Positions 1 to 12,370 of a DNA stretch of 64,000 nucleotides are shown here, one piece after another. The stretch lies in the NCBI GenBank assembly GCA_021307315.1, contig JAJSPD010000004.1:434001-498000 (forward strand), in the 5' to 3' direction. Within the stretch, counting starts at the first letter, position 1, and the number at the start of each line of letters is the position of its first letter. The position numbers were made by a program, and so were the translations under genes. This DNA comes from Bisporella sp. PMI_857. Its lineage: Eukaryota; Ascomycota; Leotiomycetes; Helotiales; Helotiaceae. The notes under the pieces are model-generated. The model was not told where the DNA came from. It did not search any database and worked only from the letters and a program-made list of their open reading frames with translations.

Positions 1-2617
1 TCTTGCCTTCGGGTCTAGCAAAACAGAGCAAATCAGTGAGAGAAGGACTCGATAACTATTAAAAGAAGAGACAGCGCCTACAAAGGGTTTATGAGTGGTG
101 ATTGTCCCCATTGTTCTCATACTTAGCTGCTATATATCCTTTTGTAAATAGAACACGACCACTATTGCTACCACCATCACCGTCCCCTTTTTCTCATCAC
201 ACTTACGAAAGTGTTTGTGATATCTGATATGGACGGGCAACGTTGAGCACGTTGACCGTCGTCGCTACCGTAAGGTGCGGTGTCACGACATCCCGCCATG
301 CTACAAGGGTAGAGCTTATTGTGCTCAGACTCAGGGCCAAAAATTGAGGGGTTGGTTGATGGCGCATCCTGTGGCGCCCAAAAGGGTTCAAGCTCGAAGC
401 TCCTCACCACTGCACTTCCCTGGCTCCTTAATGCCCCTTGGCAATAAATTAATTTTTGCTGTACATTATCATTTCCATATGCGTCCTTTCACCATCGGAT
501 GCTTTTCCTAATATTGCTTTATCCAAGATCATCTAATGTCGTTATTATTGCCCGATAATTCTGCTTTTCTTTTTTCGATTCAGCTATCAAGCGATACATT
601 GGTCATGGCACGGCCGGCTCTATGTTTGAGGGGGGGCTGGTTGGGGCATTGCCGCTTCGAAGTTACGAGCGGAAGAAGTACGTTGGATTGCATAGACTGA
701 GCTCTTGGGGGTCACCGCTTGAGCATTAATATTATATCAGCTTAAACATGCCCTCCCTTCCTGTATTCCCTTCCGGACTTACCGGCGCTCCAAGTGGTGG
801 AATTATGCTGTTTACCTAACCACTTAATCAGGTGCTGGGGGGAGCATCAATGCCCTTATCACCACTATCGCATGTGCGACATCAACAGTCTCCCGCTGCA
901 GGAGAGTCAAAGCTCCCGCTGGCACAGCAAACTTCCAACCAGCGAAAGGCGTCGTTGGATCTACCGCCCTGGGGGCCGTTGGGGGCTAGGGGCTAGCCCC
1001 GGTGAAGCAGTCCGCCGCGGGGTGCAGGCAGATTTGTTGGTTTCGTCGTTGGTTAGCTGAACGCACGAAACACTCGCACAACATGAATGCAGAAAGAGCT
1101 AAAGTATGATGCTGTTTCTTATATATTATACCTGTGTGGTGCTCGTGCACCGTCAAAAGCAGCCGTTCAGATTCTCGGTAGAGAGTACAGTACCTGCATC
1201 GTTCCCAGCAAAAGCAGAGATACCCACTAGGTCGCTGATTAGGTTCGAGATTGCTTACGCGGGAGAAGAATTCAATGTTCTAATTAACATCGTATATCAC
1301 ATCGTTCATTAGCGATGCGCGTAAAGACATTAGCATAAGAGAGAGAGATAGAGCGGTGACGGCCGTGACCAGGGGATGATTACTCTTTCTAGCCATAACG
1401 AGAAAAAGTTTCATCACCATACGGGCACTATTGGACAAGAATCAAAAATATTGACTTTTCTATTAATTCTGATTGGATCTTTTCACCATTTTATTGTGCT
1501 TAATCTTTCCATAATGCAGAAGAAGCTTGCTGATCCTCGTTGTTTTCCCTTTTAACCGCCCACGCTAGGTTCCCGTTGATAGCTCCGGAATCGCATCCCC
1601 CAACGCTAACCTGAAGAATCGTCGCCGCATCATGAACCTCAAGTGGAGCTTGTTGGGTAGCATTTTTCGCCCTATCTTTTCTTTCCACCCCGCTTAGCTG
1701 TCACTTCGTGCTTGCATGAAAGAAGGAAAAGTCACTTTGCATCTCACAGGAAGCCATGGCTAGCGTTGGTTTGGGTCCAAGTTTTCATTATCAAAATAAT
1801 AAAATGCTACATAACCTAAACACGTGCACTTGTCCCTTCTTTCCTGAGCCTGGCCATAGTCTCGTGAGGAAGACCTGCCGGTCAGCGCCACCTCCTCTCA
1901 TCACCAACACCACTCTCTTTAACGGCAAGAGGCGATGTGACTCCCTTGGGAATTTAGCAACTATCGAGGTGGTCATTACCACCATCGCGGTAACACTCCT
2001 TTTCCTGAAACCTTGTTCAAATGAAGCGGCCTTGTTGCCTGTTTCCTGCCCTTGTAGAGCTGTGGGATGAGCCTCAGCCTTTCGTTTCTAGTAATTCGGT
2101 GGCAGTGAGGCTGGCCTTGGCCTTTCGCCCTCGCCCCTCGCCCTTCGCCTACGCCCCGCATATGCGACACAAGATGAGATTCATGCCTTGACGCGAAACC
2201 GCGTTACCAAAAAATAAACTCATGAGTAATGATCGCCATCACTGTTGGGGAATCCCAGACGAGCACAGACCGGCAGGATATCCGAAATGAGCGGGAAACA
2301 GCCGATGAAGATTGCAACCGTAAGCTGAGTGCGATGTTGCATCACTGTGTTGCTTGGCTGAAGATTCCCGGCGGAGCTGGTGAGGTCCATGCTGAGCTGT
2401 TGGAAGGCATGATATGGTCTCGGTGAAGATTCCCCAACTGTTGGAGGCGAAATTGTTCTATCCACCCATGTACTGACATTGCCGCCATGCGTGCTTGCCT
2501 GATTATTCATGTACCGAGAGTAATAATATCTAAGGTGACAAGTTAGCAAAACGGTCAAGAACAAGGCCGGCTGAGCAACCTACTCTGAAATAGAAATACC
2601 ATCCATCATTTTCTCCT
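1..2617. other. Intergenic, no gene recognised
   Basis: The open frames here are short, overlap on both strands and match no family I know. The stretch lies downstream of the small gene at 2618-3019, so part of it may be 3' UTR or the flank of a gene off the left edge. I see no tRNA, no repeat and no transposon protein. Confidence 0.6.
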
Positions 2618-3019
2618 TCACTCCTTGATCGGGCTCATGTGTTTGCTCGAGCCACTACTGCTCCTCGACTTCTTCGAGCTGCTGCTTCCTCTCCTCCGAG
2701 CACGTCTCTCCTTCTTTGCCTTTTCCTGCGCAATAAACTCGCGTATCGCAGCAGTATCAACCACAACTTGCTGCTCCGGGGTCCAGTTTGGGCTTGCCAG
2801 TGGGGTAGACTCTGGCTCTGCAAAAGGGCTCACATCCAAAAGATCCGCCAGGTCGTCATCTGATATGTAAGACGTAGCATATGACTCTCTATCTCTGCTC
2901 GACCATGAAGGGAAGGCGCAGGATGGCGACGGGGACGAGTATGAAGACTTGCTTGGGATATCCATCGGCATGGTGGTGTAGCTTGTGCTCGGCGCAGAGG
3001 GCGATACCGAGAAATACAT
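2618..3019 (-). CDS. Small Ser-rich protein with a basic tail, unknown function (133 aa)
   Basis: I do not recognise the family. The start was placed at the internal ATG at 3019 because the 59 codons upstream look like 5' UTR, and from this Met the composition becomes protein-like: a Ser/Pro-rich N-terminus, then an acidic patch (SDDDLADLLDVSPF, about residues 53-66), a probable helix (residues 83-105) and a strongly basic tail with KERRARRRG and Ser/Lys repeats. The acidic motif followed by a basic, Ser-rich tail suggests a small nuclear or regulatory protein, but that is inference. No intron is needed. Its upstream spacer is unusually long (about 4.1 kb). It could instead be a lineage-specific orphan. 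Confidence 0.6.
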   Translation of the reverse strand: MYFSVSPSAPSTSYTTMPMDIPSKSSYSSPSPSCAFPSWSSRDRESYATSYISDDDLADLLDVSPFAEPESTPLASPNWTPEQQVVVDTAAIREFIAQEKAKKERRARRRGSSSSKKSRSSSGSSKHMSPIKE

Positions 3020-6000
3020 TTTTCGCGTTATTTCGTGTAGTTGAATTTCCCCAGATGGAGGATGAAAGGTGTTCTTATATAAGATCTGTCGTAATATTGT
3101 GCTGAGTCGTGGATTATTTCGATATACACCGAAAGTCGCGTGTAACAGTAAGTCTCCCGTCAGCGTGCAGTCGAGCTTCCAAAACCGGCAGATCACAATA
3201 TATATATCCTTTCAAGAGTTGTTTGGGGTGGGTGGGTTGTTGTTGTAATAATAGTGTGTTGTTATTCTTGATGACAAGAAAAAAAAGCACACAAAAACGG
3301 GGAGTTGGGTTTCCTTTTGTTTGTTTGCGGAAGGGAAGCAAGCAAGCAAGTGGTGGTGATAGCATGGTATGAATCATATATGACAGCAGACCTGTTGCCA
3401 GCCTGGACGCGGCGGTGTAAATACATTACTCGCCCCCACTGAACCAACGAGTCAAAACGACACGCTGGGACCTTTTGAACGGGATGAATCCCGCAAACAC
3501 CCCAAAAGACGCCTTTTCCACCCCCCTTTCCACATGGAATAAAGCGGTGACCAAGTACCTACCGAATAATAGCCATCCACCACCTCCGTGTCGCCGTGCG
3601 AATCCACCAATCACGCCCGTTACATTGAGGGTGCCAGCTTTCGAGACGAGCACCAGCCAGTGAAACAGGCTTTACACCGCTGGATTCATCCTCTCTGGAG
3701 GCCTTCCGGAACTGGGAGGCCGGTGGTGCACGGTGAAGGCCCGACCCAAAACTGTCTGAGTCGCTCCGCAAAAACAAGCCCAGCCTGGGAGAATGGCTGG
3801 CTGGGCTGGTTTGGGGCAACCACGGTAAGTCGATCACTACTCGGAAAAATCCCCGGGATCTCTCATCATCATCGTATTTGGGCCCACGGAATCCAATGCC
3901 CTATGTTCCGCAGAATTACACTGAATGGTTTACGAAGGGGTATATCATTTTAGCTACAGCCTGTTGCCACTCAAAAAAAAAAGAAAATAAATAAATACAC
4001 AGCACCTGAACCTAATCCCCTTCCCCCCCTATTCTCCCCCTTCTCCCCCCTTATCTAACATGTATTCATTCCATTTGCTTTTTAAACCCAGAACCCAGAA
4101 CCCCCCGAAAACAGGATGCTGGAGACCCTGAATCGCAAACCGTGGGGGGTGGGGTGTGTTTCTTTCAGGCTCCGTGTGGGATATTGGTGGGGGTCCGTGA
4201 GTTCAGCGGAAGTTCCAGAAACTCATTTTCTTTATTTGTTTGCACTTTAAGGCTGATGAGCCCGAACTCCCCTCCCTTCCCCCCCCCACGGCTATTCTCT
4301 CTTCCCAGACCGCCTACAACCTTGGTAATCTCAAAGACTACTTCAAAAGGAGCATAACCCATTTTGATTGTCAACATCGGGCATTAAACACTTCTTCCCT
4401 CGGAACTCGTGGGTAATGATAGTATTTGTTTTGTTTTTTTGGCGTTTTCTTTTCCTTTGAACCTGTTCGTCGGATATCTGTTTTAGGCCAGGCAGAATAA
4501 TAAGTTTGTTAGCTAGCTGGCCTACGCCTTCGCTCCCCGTTCGGTCCACGGCTTCACGGTAGATTACAGGTGGTATGCCCAACTTCGGGGTATCAATGAT
4601 CAGTCCTCCCACGCCTCGCTGCGGGTTGACTCACCCTCACATGAATAACTCAAATACAGCAAACAAAACACACCGCCGACATGTAATGAAATAAAGGTGT
4701 GTCATGCCCAAAGTCCCCGAGTCAACGCAGGCAATGCATTTCGATAGAATGACGTGTACCATATCTGGCAACACCACACCATGATCTAGTTTATTTTTCT
4801 TGATAAGGCAAACCGGTATGAGCAAATCGCATCTATGAAAAGAGCGTTGACCGCAAGAATACGTCAAAATGCCTAATTAGTGCCTTGCTGGCGGTCTGCG
4901 AAAAGGGGGTGTGAGCTGTCATATGTTTTCTCCAGTTTGCCTTGTCTACTCGCATATGCTGCGGCTGCGGCGCGGCGATGCTGCAAGCAAGCCGCCGATG
5001 CCGGTGGGTGAAGCCCGAGGCGTTCCAGTTCCCAGCATGAGTGCCACATCACGTGTATATCAAACATATAGAACGCCCCAAAAAAACCCGAATTATGAAA
5101 GGCGTACTTCTTCTCAAAGCGTACACATTTCCAGATTACTTTTGGGGGGGCCGCTCATACATGACGTAGAGCATTCATTACAACTACGGGGGAAGATTCA
5201 AAATCAAGAAAATACAAATACATCATCTCAACACCCACCACCACCTTCCTCTCATCCCGTCCACCCTGTTCCATATTTCCCCCATTTCCAAGGGAAAAAA
5301 AAAAACTCTCAAAAAACCCACACGTAGAACCCTAAAAGAACAGCCCAAGAACCTTTCAATTCCTCGGGATTTGTGTCGTTTCCCCATAAATCTACCCCAT
5401 CCTGACTCGGCACAACCACAAAAAAAATAAAGTCAAGACATATAGTAGGTTTAAAAATAAAACCTAACTTTCCAGACGTTTTGCCGATTCCCCTCCCTGG
5501 ATTTTTCTGCAAGAGGAAAACTCAAAAGGGGTCGTCCGTCTCGCGGTCCCCAAAATATGACTATATCCGTAAAGTCTCTTTAGGGTTTTTTTGGGTGGTG
5601 CGCAGATCGCATGGCTCACCACGTGGGTTTTTGTGGGTGGTGTTCGGCGCGAAAGCCGTGATGGATGAGAGTTTATCCTTTCAGGGTTTTTCCGGTTGAC
5701 GGGGATGAGGAAGATTCGAGGAAGTGGATAATCTTCAGAGGGAGGGAGGGGGGGAGAGGAGGGGGAGCGTGCTGGAAGGTTTCTGGCTGATCCGAAGTAT
5801 CAGGACGAAAGTATATTGATAGGCGACGTTGCGGTTTGAGTTTTGGAGGGTGGGAAAATGAAAGCGCTTGCTCGCCGTGATGCTTCTAAACTTCTGCGCC
5901 GTTTTTCTCCTCTTCACACCTTCGTCATGGACGGGACATGGGGAAACGGTAGATACAACGTCCCTTCCTTCCTGGGGGCCATTCTCTGATATCACGCATT

Positions 6001-7123
6001 CTTGATATTCCGTCCCGGCAAAGAGAAGAAGAAAACGCCTCCCCCCCAATCATCCCGCGCCGCTCATGATTCGAGACGGCAAAGCAGCAACCCCCCCTTT
6101 CACGCATCCTTCATCTATAATAGTTCCTTCCTCATCACGTGAAAAAAAGGATCCTTTTACGATCAAAGGGGGAGGTAAGATGGTTACGAATAAACCTATC
6201 TCTCTTCGTCCGGGCGTCAAAGAAAAAAAAGCGAAACATCCAACGTATGCAAGTAACGCAATAGACGCAGCCGCGGAGGCGGCTTCGCGGCGAGGGATTA
6301 CCATCTGATGTGCATTATATCCACAAGGCGGCTATTTGGGCTGATACCCCCCCGTTCCAGCTGCATGAGGCAAATTATGTGTGGTACGGCGCGGTACTGC
6401 ACCGTAAATGCAGTTGGGGTACTTAGGTGGAGCGTGGTGGTTGTAACGGGTTTGTGGTTTTCGAGATCGAGGCAGTGACGGAGGAGCAGTTCGCACGTGG
6501 CAGTGAGACCTCTGGTGCGACCTCGAGGCTTCCTTCTTATGGGGATACAAAGGGGCGTCGAACATCAGATGTGCTTTTTGCTTCTAGGCTTCGTGGCTGG
6601 GGCTCCCTTGGGAAAAGGAAAAATGAGGTCTTGATTCACAATAAGACAGAGAGCCTTGAAAGGCCTAAAAGCTTCACCAGCTCCAAAGGGCTGAATGGGG
6701 GATAAGATGTTCGATTCGCTGTATTGTATGGAACATCATCTGGGACGGTGAGTTGCGACCAGGAGTTTGCTGGTGGTAGTCACGGATAAAGTATTGTGCA
6801 TATAGTTTATTAAACAGGAACATTGTGGCTGTATAAATTTGTATTCCATGAGCGCAACCTATAGTACAAATGAAGACAAGATGGTTGTATTAAGCATAAA
6901 TTAACTACCCTGCTGCTCACAAGTCTCAGATATAGCGATATTGCCATTGTCATAATTTACCAGCCTTAAATCAATAGCCAGAATTTTGAGATTACTCGGT
7001 CTTTCGCAACGACCTTGTAAGGAATATATACTTAGCTCTGCCAAAAAAAGTGCAAATTTCTTATCGCAAGGTAGATCTTTTGGGTATCATCTATGTATTA
7101 CTAGTCATCATCGTTTAGTCTAC
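3020..7123. other. Long gene-free spacer (4.1 kb)
   Basis: Nothing coding is recognisable on either strand. The stretch is marked by C- or T-rich runs (for example around 4010-4050 and 4270-4290), A-tracts near 3970 and 5290, and a G-run block at 5740-5765. It is upstream of the 2618-3019 gene and downstream of TRM2, so it may be a long promoter or leader, or hold a non-coding transcript. Confidence 0.5.
5740..5765 (+). repeat. G-run block with quadruplex-forming pattern
   Basis: Four or more runs of at least three G separated by one to six bases occur within 26 bp, which fits the usual G-quadruplex pattern. It lies in the middle of the 4.1-kb gene-free spacer. Function unknown. Confidence 0.45.
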
Positions 7124-8902
7124 CTAAGGATCCGCTTTGATTTCCGCCTCGATTTCCGCCTCGAAGGGCTTCTCAGCTCTACTCAGCACAGCAACGCCCT
7201 CTACATGTCCTGTCTGCGGGAAGAAGTCAAAACCTCTCAATGACTCGATGTTATACCGTGCTCCGCCATTCCCAAGTCCTCGAACTAACACGCCAACATC
7301 TCTGGCTTGCGTATGCACATTACAGCTGACATAAACCACCCTCCGCGGCCCAAACTGCAGAAGCTGATTTAGAAAGCTCTCATCGCACCCTTTCCGAGGT
7401 GGATCGAGCACGACAACGGTCTCATCGGTCGGAAATGTAACCGACTTGAAAAGCTCATTCGCATCTGCATCAATAAATTTGCATTGTGAAGGAGATAGAT
7501 TGTTGAGTTTGGCATTTTGCCGTGCAGACACGATCGAAGGCCCCGAGATATCAATTCCTATTGACTGTTCAAATAACGATGACAGCGTTATCGTGAAGAG
7601 ACCCGACCCAGAATATGCATCTATAAAGTACTTAATCTTAGGTCCACCTGCAGACTCCGGAGGCAAGATATTGTCCCGGATGTACTGCGTAAATGGAGAA
7701 AGTATGGAGTTGTTGTTCTGGAAAAAAGAATTTGCTATACTCGTAAAGACGAAATCGTCAATATATTCCGTAGATAGGGAATTATTTCCTGGATCCGTTA
7801 CACATGTTTTGAAGTCTGTATGCGTAGGTCCAATAAGTTTAATAGTATCATCTGGCGATTTGGCAGCTTCTGGGCTGTTATTGAGCTCTCGTCTCGTGCT
7901 TTCTCGCAGTAAGATCGTAGCACCTTTTGAGTATTTATCGATTTCCTTGGCTACTCGTAATCGTTCTCTTTTCATTCCCATTCTAACAGCATCGGTCCCT
8001 ATAGGACAATCCTCAATATCGAGCGTAATCCTCCGCCCTTTTTGCATGAACCCAATAGGAGGTACTTCTGTAAACATTTTCTTTTGTCGCCTTGGCCCTG
8101 GAGGAGCATCAAAGTGTGGCGTAAGTTTCGTCCTATACCCATATTGTAAAGGGCTCCCAAAGGTATCTCCAATGATAGGTATCAATTCTGGCGGAAGCTG
8201 TGAGAAGTTCTTATAAGCCTTTTCGACAATCGTTTTCTTATGTGCCAGTTGAGTTGGGTAATCTAGTATTTGAAATTGGCATCCTGCACATTTGCTCCAA
8301 TATTTGCAATTGACTCGACTATCATCACGAAGAGGTGATGACTCGATGACCGAAACAAAATCCGCTAGTGAGTAATTCTCGCTTTCGAAATGCTGAATCA
8401 CTTTTGCTCTAACTAGATCTCCCGGTGCTGTGAATGGCACAACATAAACCTGCTTCGATCCTACGTGTGTGGCAAGTCCATCACCTGTAGATGACAACTC
8501 CACGACCTTCACCGTAATCTCTGTGAATGGCTCCGGTAACACTTCTTGAGGATTATTATTGGAAACAGACTCAGTAGTTGGCACATCGTTCGCAGGATTC
8601 AAGTCACCATTGTCGGTTGGTGATGCCGGAGAAGCAGGATCTAGTAATCTTTGCCTCTCAAGTATAGCTCGGACTTCTGGGCCCCAAAGTTCCTGATTCG
8701 AACCCTCTTTGACTGCCTTCTCCTTCTTGATCTTTTGCTTCTTAGATCCTCGTCCGCCCTGGAATTGCCTTTTCCTCTGTGTTCCCTCATTCTGTGTTTG
8801 CGCCATCATTGGCACGTAATTGTAATTTCTCGAAGGCACTGCTCTGGAATATGTCTTGGGAGACAGTGTCCGAAAAAGATTCCAAGATCGGGCCAGGAAC
8901 AT
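7124..8902 (-). CDS. TRM2: tRNA (uracil-5-)-methyltransferase, TRM2/RumA family (592 aa)
   Basis: The enzyme makes 5-methyluridine (m5U54) in the tRNA T-loop using S-adenosylmethionine. Visible features: a basic N-terminus with a KKQKIKKEKAVKEG stretch; a TRAM-like RNA-binding segment (GDGLATH, VYVVPFTAPGD); a C-x5-C-x2-C cluster (CKYWSKCAGC) with a later DCPIGT Cys, as in the iron-sulphur site of bacterial RumA; a SAM-binding FIDAYSGSGLFT motif; DPPRKGCDESF; and the nucleophile Cys527 in YVSCN. The frame is intronless. I start at the ATG at 8902; the frame opens two codons earlier only through TTG. The first 30 residues (MFLARSWNLFRTLSPKTYSR and on) are Arg/Ser-rich and lack acids, like a mitochondrial presequence, with a second Met pair near residue 33 that could start a nuclear/cytosolic form. 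The dual-targeting idea is inference. Confidence 0.93.
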   Translation of the reverse strand: MFLARSWNLFRTLSPKTYSRAVPSRNYNYVPMMAQTQNEGTQRKRQFQGGRGSKKQKIKKEKAVKEGSNQELWGPEVRAILERQRLLDPASPASPTDNGDLNPANDVPTTESVSNNNPQEVLPEPFTEITVKVVELSSTGDGLATHVGSKQVYVVPFTAPGDLVRAKVIQHFESENYSLADFVSVIESSPLRDDSRVNCKYWSKCAGCQFQILDYPTQLAHKKTIVEKAYKNFSQLPPELIPIIGDTFGSPLQYGYRTKLTPHFDAPPGPRRQKKMFTEVPPIGFMQKGRRITLDIEDCPIGTDAVRMGMKRERLRVAKEIDKYSKGATILLRESTRRELNNSPEAAKSPDDTIKLIGPTHTDFKTCVTDPGNNSLSTEYIDDFVFTSIANSFFQNNNSILSPFTQYIRDNILPPESAGGPKIKYFIDAYSGSGLFTITLSSLFEQSIGIDISGPSIVSARQNAKLNNLSPSQCKFIDADANELFKSVTFPTDETVVVLDPPRKGCDESFLNQLLQFGPRRVVYVSCNVHTQARDVGVLVRGLGNGGARYNIESLRGFDFFPQTGHVEGVAVLSRAEKPFEAEIEAEIKADP

Positions 8903-9628
8903 TGACAATACCTTCAGAAATTCACAAGCCTACATGCGCAGCCAACCAGTTAATTTGGATTGCAACTCTTTTTCTCAGAAAGCGGCCGCGTGCCCCACTT
9001 GATGTCTTGTCGCCACACTAATCCACTTACGTCATGAAATATCTAAACCTCCTTCAATTCTATACTAACCATCAACACCCAACCTCGGGAGTTTGAAGTC
9101 CACGCTAAAAGGAGACACTACTAACATGTGTTACGATGAAGACGCGTTATAGCGGCCGATGAGAATCTATGTATGTCCAGAGTCTAGATTAATGATCCTA
9201 ATATTAAGGATCCGCAAGTTAGGTATCAGCTATATAGTAGCCATTACTAAACCGCTTAGAACAGAAAGTGCTTTACGACTTTTCAGACTATCCACAATGT
9301 AAAGGAAATAACAGAGCCGGTTAATGTTTTTTATCTTGCTTAATTGACACGAAGCATGATGGCTATATAGCCCAAGGCACATTACCTAAAGTTATGATAC
9401 AAGACCACGCACAGTAGACTTTATGACAAAGATAAGGATCATAATAATTGGACAGCTACAAGTAGCTAGCAAATTTTGATAGCAAATATCGAGTCTGGCA
9501 GAACAGTTTCGTGTCCGAAGTATCAGCAACTCCGACGCAAGACAATGCAAGCGAGGTAGCTCCAAATTTCATTCATCCCCTGTATCGAGGATCTAGTGCG
9601 CTATCGCCATGTAATCTCACACCGCAGC
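8903..9628. other. Spacer between TRM2 and the Cys-rich protein gene
   Basis: This holds the TRM2 promoter and the 3' end of the next minus-strand gene. No open frame here resembles a known protein. Confidence 0.55.
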
Positions 9629-10795
9629 TCAACTTCCACGCCACGCAGCGGTATCCTCCTTAGATCGCTCAGTGTGGAGTTCTCTCGACATGCGAATGAG
9701 TTCGAGAGCGATATTTCCGCATTGTCCAATCAGGCAGATACCAGGCTTTTCCGGAGACTGGATTGGACAACAGGTATCTTTGGCACAGATATTACCAACC
9801 TGGCAATCGTGATCAGTGGCGCAAGCTGGTGCGCGTGCACAAACAGCGTTTGTACCACAGAAGCCGGTACCTGCTGAGTCGCTGAAGCAAAAACAGGCTA
9901 TTCCACATCCCTCGAATCCACTATCTACAGAGGATATCAGGAATTCGACTCTAAACAGTGCTTGGCCATCATTCCAAATGAATATAGAGCATTACATGAA
10001 CTTACCGCACTTCGTATTTCTGCCACATTTAGTAGAAACACATGCTCCATTCTGACAGTGTCCCTCTGAACAAACAACTCCACAACGTCCGCAGTTATTC
10101 GGATCTATAAGAATGTTCGCACCACAAGGCGAAATAGTTGCTGTAGATACCGTTGTGGTTCTTGTAGATGTTCTCGTGATGGTGATAGTATAATTCTGCT
10201 ACTGTCAATATTCGCATTTTGTAACTCAAAGTATTTCATAGACTTACCGCTGGGGACAGGGTTTGAGTTGTGGCATTTACACCAAAACATGAGCAGGCTG
10301 ATGAGTAGTCGGCGGCATTTTTGCATGCATCACTTGCATAGGCAGGAATGGTCTTTAGCAATAGGCTTAAGTTTGTGGCTCCTTGCCTCGCTGCAGTTAT
10401 GGTGACCGTGCTTGTAGTGACAGATACGATGGTGTTCGTTAGTGTGGGATGAGTGACGGAAACGGCAAGAAAGCTAGCCTGGCAAGGAATTTTAATCAAC
10501 AGCAGGTCTGAATAAAGTGGTACATGTGCATACACAGTCCTTTGAAGCCAAAGCCACTTGAGCTATACCTAGCCTAGTTCCGGTAACAGCGCGTGCACAA
10601 TTATTGGCAACGCTAAAAGCAGCCGTCAGCTCCCGGTTTCGAACCGTGATGTGATTTCAACAGTGAAATCTGGGCTACCAGATAACTGGCTATGGAAAAG
10701 AGATGAACCCACCAGGCAGAGGCATAAACTGGTGAATGAAGAAGAGTTGAGACCAGGGAAGCTCCCACACATGTCAGTGCTGGAAGGAGCTTCAT
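9629..10795 (-). CDS. Cysteine-rich secreted protein, five exons (293 aa)
   Basis: The model joins 10795-10713, 10612-10534, 10478-10248, 10198-10006 and 9924-9629; all five join in phase and end at TGA. Residues 1-26 (MKLLPALTCVGASLVSTLLH and on) form a signal peptide. Next comes CVANNCARAVTGTR, a motif I associate with secreted ascomycete proteins, a Cys block (ACKNAADYSSACSCFG), a Thr/Ser-rich linker (TITRTSTRTTTVSTAT) and a C-terminal Cys-rich domain (NNCGRCGVVCSEGHCQNGAC, then CGIACFCF and CCPIQSPEKPG). No enzyme motif or GPI signal is evident. The layout fits a disulphide-bonded wall-associated protein. Whether it acts in host interaction cannot be judged from sequence. Introns are 49-100 nt. 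The first donor (GTGGGT) is the weakest signal, but it restores a contiguous motif. Confidence 0.72.
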
Positions 10796-12370
10796 GGTTT
10801 TCTTTCCTATTTGATGGTTTTGTGCGCGATGAGGTGATAGCGATTTGAAGGTGCAGATTCTAGCCTCACTTAGATACAGAAAAGAAGTTGCAGGATCTGA
10901 TGATGCACAGCAGTGGTGATATGAACGGTAATGGAATGTTGATGCGGAAGGAATTAATATACTGTACCATGAGTAGGAATGATAGGGAGGCGTATTTTCG
11001 GTAGCCTTGATGCTTGTGCTAGCTCAGGGAAGGAAGGACTGACTAGTTCACCGTGAGGATTGACCGTTCCGTCCAAGACGGCAGAGGGTTACATACGTTT
11101 TAGGAAAGAGAGGGAGAAGTGAAGCAGAGGACCGGTATCATCCATTAAATGTAGAACACATGGCAGGAAAGATTGAACAAGACCCTTAGTCCTTCAATTG
11201 CTGCCCTGCTAAATATCAAGTGAGAGAATCCCGATGTCCTGGACGAGTTTATCAGGCAACCTCAAGCTACCTAGTCCGTTCGGAATCGAATATACAATCT
11301 AGCTATGGCTACACTGATGTTGGCGGCCGAAGCCATACCAATACTTGAATCCTAGACTACACATAGGTTGTAAGTATGGGCCACGACGCTGAAAAGTTGT
11401 AAAAAAAAAACCGAAAAAAAACTGTAGCAACCAGCATATGAACATATAAAATCAAAAGGATCGGGAACAAATGCTACCTTTGGTTTGCGTTGCCGTCGTG
11501 TAGACCCTGAACAGCAGCTGGTTGGAAAGCGTTCCCATCATGAAGATATTGAATCATCAATGAAACACTCTATAATGGCCATGTCCCATATTTTTGAGAT
11601 GCAAGCGCTGTCTCATGTCGTTGTACATCACGCAACTACGGAAAACCGCATGTTGTTTATACCTCGAGATCTGGTAAGAGACACCTCTGGCTGATGTAAC
11701 ATAGTACACCATTGCTGGGAACATTTGTGCTCGAGGGACCTCATGAAGTGCAAACCATGACTGGCTTGAGGATGTCAAGCTCAGCTTTGCAGATCCGTCG
11801 ACTTGGCTCAATGCCGATAGGTGCAGCCCATTCGGATATGATTTACATTGTGGAACTGTCGGATTTCATCCCACGAGTCTAAGTATCGTATTACAAGCGC
11901 GTGGCTTGATAATGCTCTTTCTCATGTATTGGAGTTTTGGTGAAGTACATACTTGCACTTCTGGAAGGATTTTGACGCTGGCCATGGACATGGAAGAAAG
12001 GTATTACTCAATTATTCGCTCTTTATTCCTCGAAGAATGAGCCTTGATTTGGAACAAATGAGCGCCATAAATAAATAAGCTGTAACTATGAGTGCTTCGA
12101 ACTTAGTCTAGATTGTGACTAGTAACTTTGACCCTAACGACTGGCTATCGAATTTCCTGACTGATCTAAACAACAGCAAGCTAGCTTGGATGACGGGAAA
12201 TCCGAGGATCGCACAGCAAACACCTTGCGATTGCGTACTGAGCCAAAATAAGAGCGTGCGACTTGGGAGTGGTTGAAAAGGCGTAAACTGGGGATGCCTT
12301 CCTGGAAATCAAAATATGGGACTAGAGACATGGACTTAATTAAGATGGACTTTGAATGTCTATAAGCGCC
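10796..12370. other. Spacer upstream of the secreted protein gene
   Basis: This contains the promoter of the Cys-rich gene (right to left) and the 3' flank of the dehydrogenase gene. It has an A-tract near 11401-11420. Short open frames on both strands show no recognisable domain. Confidence 0.5.

Noticed and set aside
4142..4612. Small frames in the 4.1-kb spacer
   Set aside because: No conserved pattern; several arise from C/T runs.
10620..10650. GGTTTCGAACC resembling a tRNA T-arm
   Set aside because: It lies inside an intron of the Cys-rich gene and no cloverleaf surrounds it.
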